A stretch of 6,918 bases of DNA from Lachnospiraceae bacterium. GTDB lineage: Bacteria; Bacillota_A; Clostridia; Lachnospirales; Lachnospiraceae. The translations under genes and the position numbers were made by a program. The stretch is taken from positions 1 through 6,918 of the forward strand of contig JAGBQU010000185.1 in the NCBI GenBank assembly GCA_017632755.1, in the 5' to 3' direction. Shown in pieces: positions 6,484-6,918 of this stretch; within the stretch, counting starts at the first letter, position 1, and every line of letters begins with the position of its first letter. The notes beneath the pieces were generated by a model, which did not search any database, had not been told where the DNA came from, and saw only the letters and a program-made list of their open reading frames with translations.

Positions 6484-6490
6484 TTCCTTT
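6484..6490 (-). promoter_or_regulatory. ribosome binding site of ldhA (decides between TTG and ATG start)
   Basis: AAAGGAA on the minus strand lies 5 nt from the in-frame TTG at 6478 and 11 nt from ATG at 6472. The spacing favours TTG, while codon preference and homology favour ATG. The two forms differ by only two residues. Confidence 0.55.
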
Positions 6491-6491
6491 C

Positions 6492-6758
6492 TTATGGTTC
6501 TATTTTCAAGCCGCCAAAGTTTCGGATCTTCAATACTTCGCAGCAGCTTTTACCCAATGCAGCCTCCATCTGCCTTTGATACTCTTTCACAAAGAGCGAC
6601 ACTTCCTCTTCTCCGAAAGCATCCTCATAGCCACGTATTGCATTTATATAGCACTGTCTGATTGTCTGTATGTCCGTCTCTTTGGTATACATCTCCGAAA
6701 AGATCCGGTCGTACGCTCCGGATCCGATCCGGTCTTGCAGAAGCTTTGTTTTTGCCAT
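6492..6758 (-). pseudogene. internally deleted galactokinase-like ORF (88 aa remnant)
   Basis: The 88-aa product reads as two galactokinase ends joined in frame. Residues 1-56 (including YINAIRGYEDAFGEEEVSLF) resemble the N-terminus of clostridial galactokinases, which normally continues SAPGRTEIGGNHTDH. Residues 57-88 (KEYQRQMEAALGKSCCEVLK, then IRNFGG) resemble the conserved C-terminal tail, FG-x-x-CHVL-x-IRPVGG. The sugar-binding signature, the GLSSSAA ATP loop and the third GHMP motif are all absent, so it cannot be a kinase. Normal length is about 390-430 aa, so roughly 300 or more codons are missing without a frameshift. ATG 6756-6758 has a strong AAGGAG site 7 nt upstream, so it may still be translated ahead of ldhA. 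The assignment rests on remembered family sequence, not an alignment. A genuine small unknown protein is the alternative. Confidence 0.6.
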
Positions 6759-6893
6759 TTATATCTCCTTCTTCCGCTTGCCAACCTCCTATAATTGTGC
6801 TAATATTCAAGTGTTTACGGATATTTGCAGAGTTACGGAATTAACAGCAGCCAACATCACTACCCTTATTATAAAACAAAAACAGGTGAAATA

Positions 6894-6918
6894 ATGAAAT
6901 TATTTAAAAAATTCCTGA
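6894..6918 (+). CDS. start of a divergent gene (MKLFKKFL...), cut by window edge
   Basis: ATG at 6894-6896 follows AGGTGA (6884-6889) by 4 nt, and the reading frame stays open for the eight codons left in the window. The lysine-rich start followed by hydrophobic residues would suit the n-region of a signal peptide or membrane protein, but too little is visible to name a function. A TATTAT box at 6867-6872 could be its -10 region, though no convincing -35 was found. It would be transcribed away from the galactokinase remnant/ldhA pair. Confidence 0.35.

Noticed and set aside
5399..6661. 420-codon plus-strand ORF
   Set aside because: It is antisense to ldhA and the galactokinase remnant. Its His/Arg/Ile-rich composition is typical of the reverse complement of a coding gene, and it has no recognisable domain or ribosome binding site.
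6759..6893. Promoter for the galactokinase remnant/ldhA pair
   Set aside because: TATAAT-like boxes occur on both strands (for example 6868-6873 and 6790-6795), but none has a convincing -35 at 16-18 bp.

Overview
The window looks like a chromosomal segment of a Gram-positive anaerobe of the Clostridia, most likely Lachnospiraceae. This is inferred from strong AGGAGG-type ribosome binding sites, moderate GC, a clostridial-type 4Fe-4S ferredoxin, a secreted protein with InlB-like repeats, and Clostridia-like versions of SpeD, SpeA and D-lactate dehydrogenase. No species assignment is possible by eye. Apart from a gene that just begins at the right edge, every supported gene is on the minus strand, so genes read from right to left.

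Right part (6918 to 5480): a divergent plus-strand gene starts at 6894 and runs off the window. On the minus strand, an 88-codon ORF (6758-6492) looks like the first ~56 and last ~32 residues of a galactokinase joined in frame, with the catalytic middle missing. It sits directly ahead of a complete D-lactate dehydrogenase gene (ldhA) and is probably cotranscribed with it.

Middle (5384 to 2427): a large secreted protein of 893 aa has a signal peptide, an acidic linker, two InlB/Listeria-Bacteroides-like repeats, a fibronectin type III-like domain and a C-terminal glycosidase-like (DUF5722-like) domain. A 62-aa monocluster ferredoxin gene with a strong ribosome binding site follows.

Intergenic region 2426-1685 (~740 bp) holds no conventional gene but is rich in signals. 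It has a perfect sigma-A consensus promoter (TTGACA, 17-bp spacer, TATAAT), a possible 33-aa ORF, and a good rho-independent terminator about 330 nt downstream. Next comes a 174-bp element bounded by perfect 20-bp inverted repeats and filled with short hairpins. Partial copies of its end lie on both sides of the next gene, speD.

Left part (1684 to 1): speD (S-adenosylmethionine decarboxylase proenzyme, E. coli-like subtype) is followed by an Orn/Lys/Arg decarboxylase of the B. subtilis SpeA type that runs off the left edge. Together these suggest a polyamine operon: SpeA would make agmatine (or cadaverine/putrescine), while SpeD makes the aminopropyl donor for spermidine. A 17-codon ORF ending in Arg-Arg-Arg-Pro overlaps the decarboxylase start codon and its Shine-Dalgarno sequence, and is a candidate translational control element.

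The most interesting items are the galactokinase-like internal deletion, the isolated small transcription unit at 2383-2016, the structured inverted-repeat element with partial copies around speD, and the overlapping arginine-rich leader ORF.
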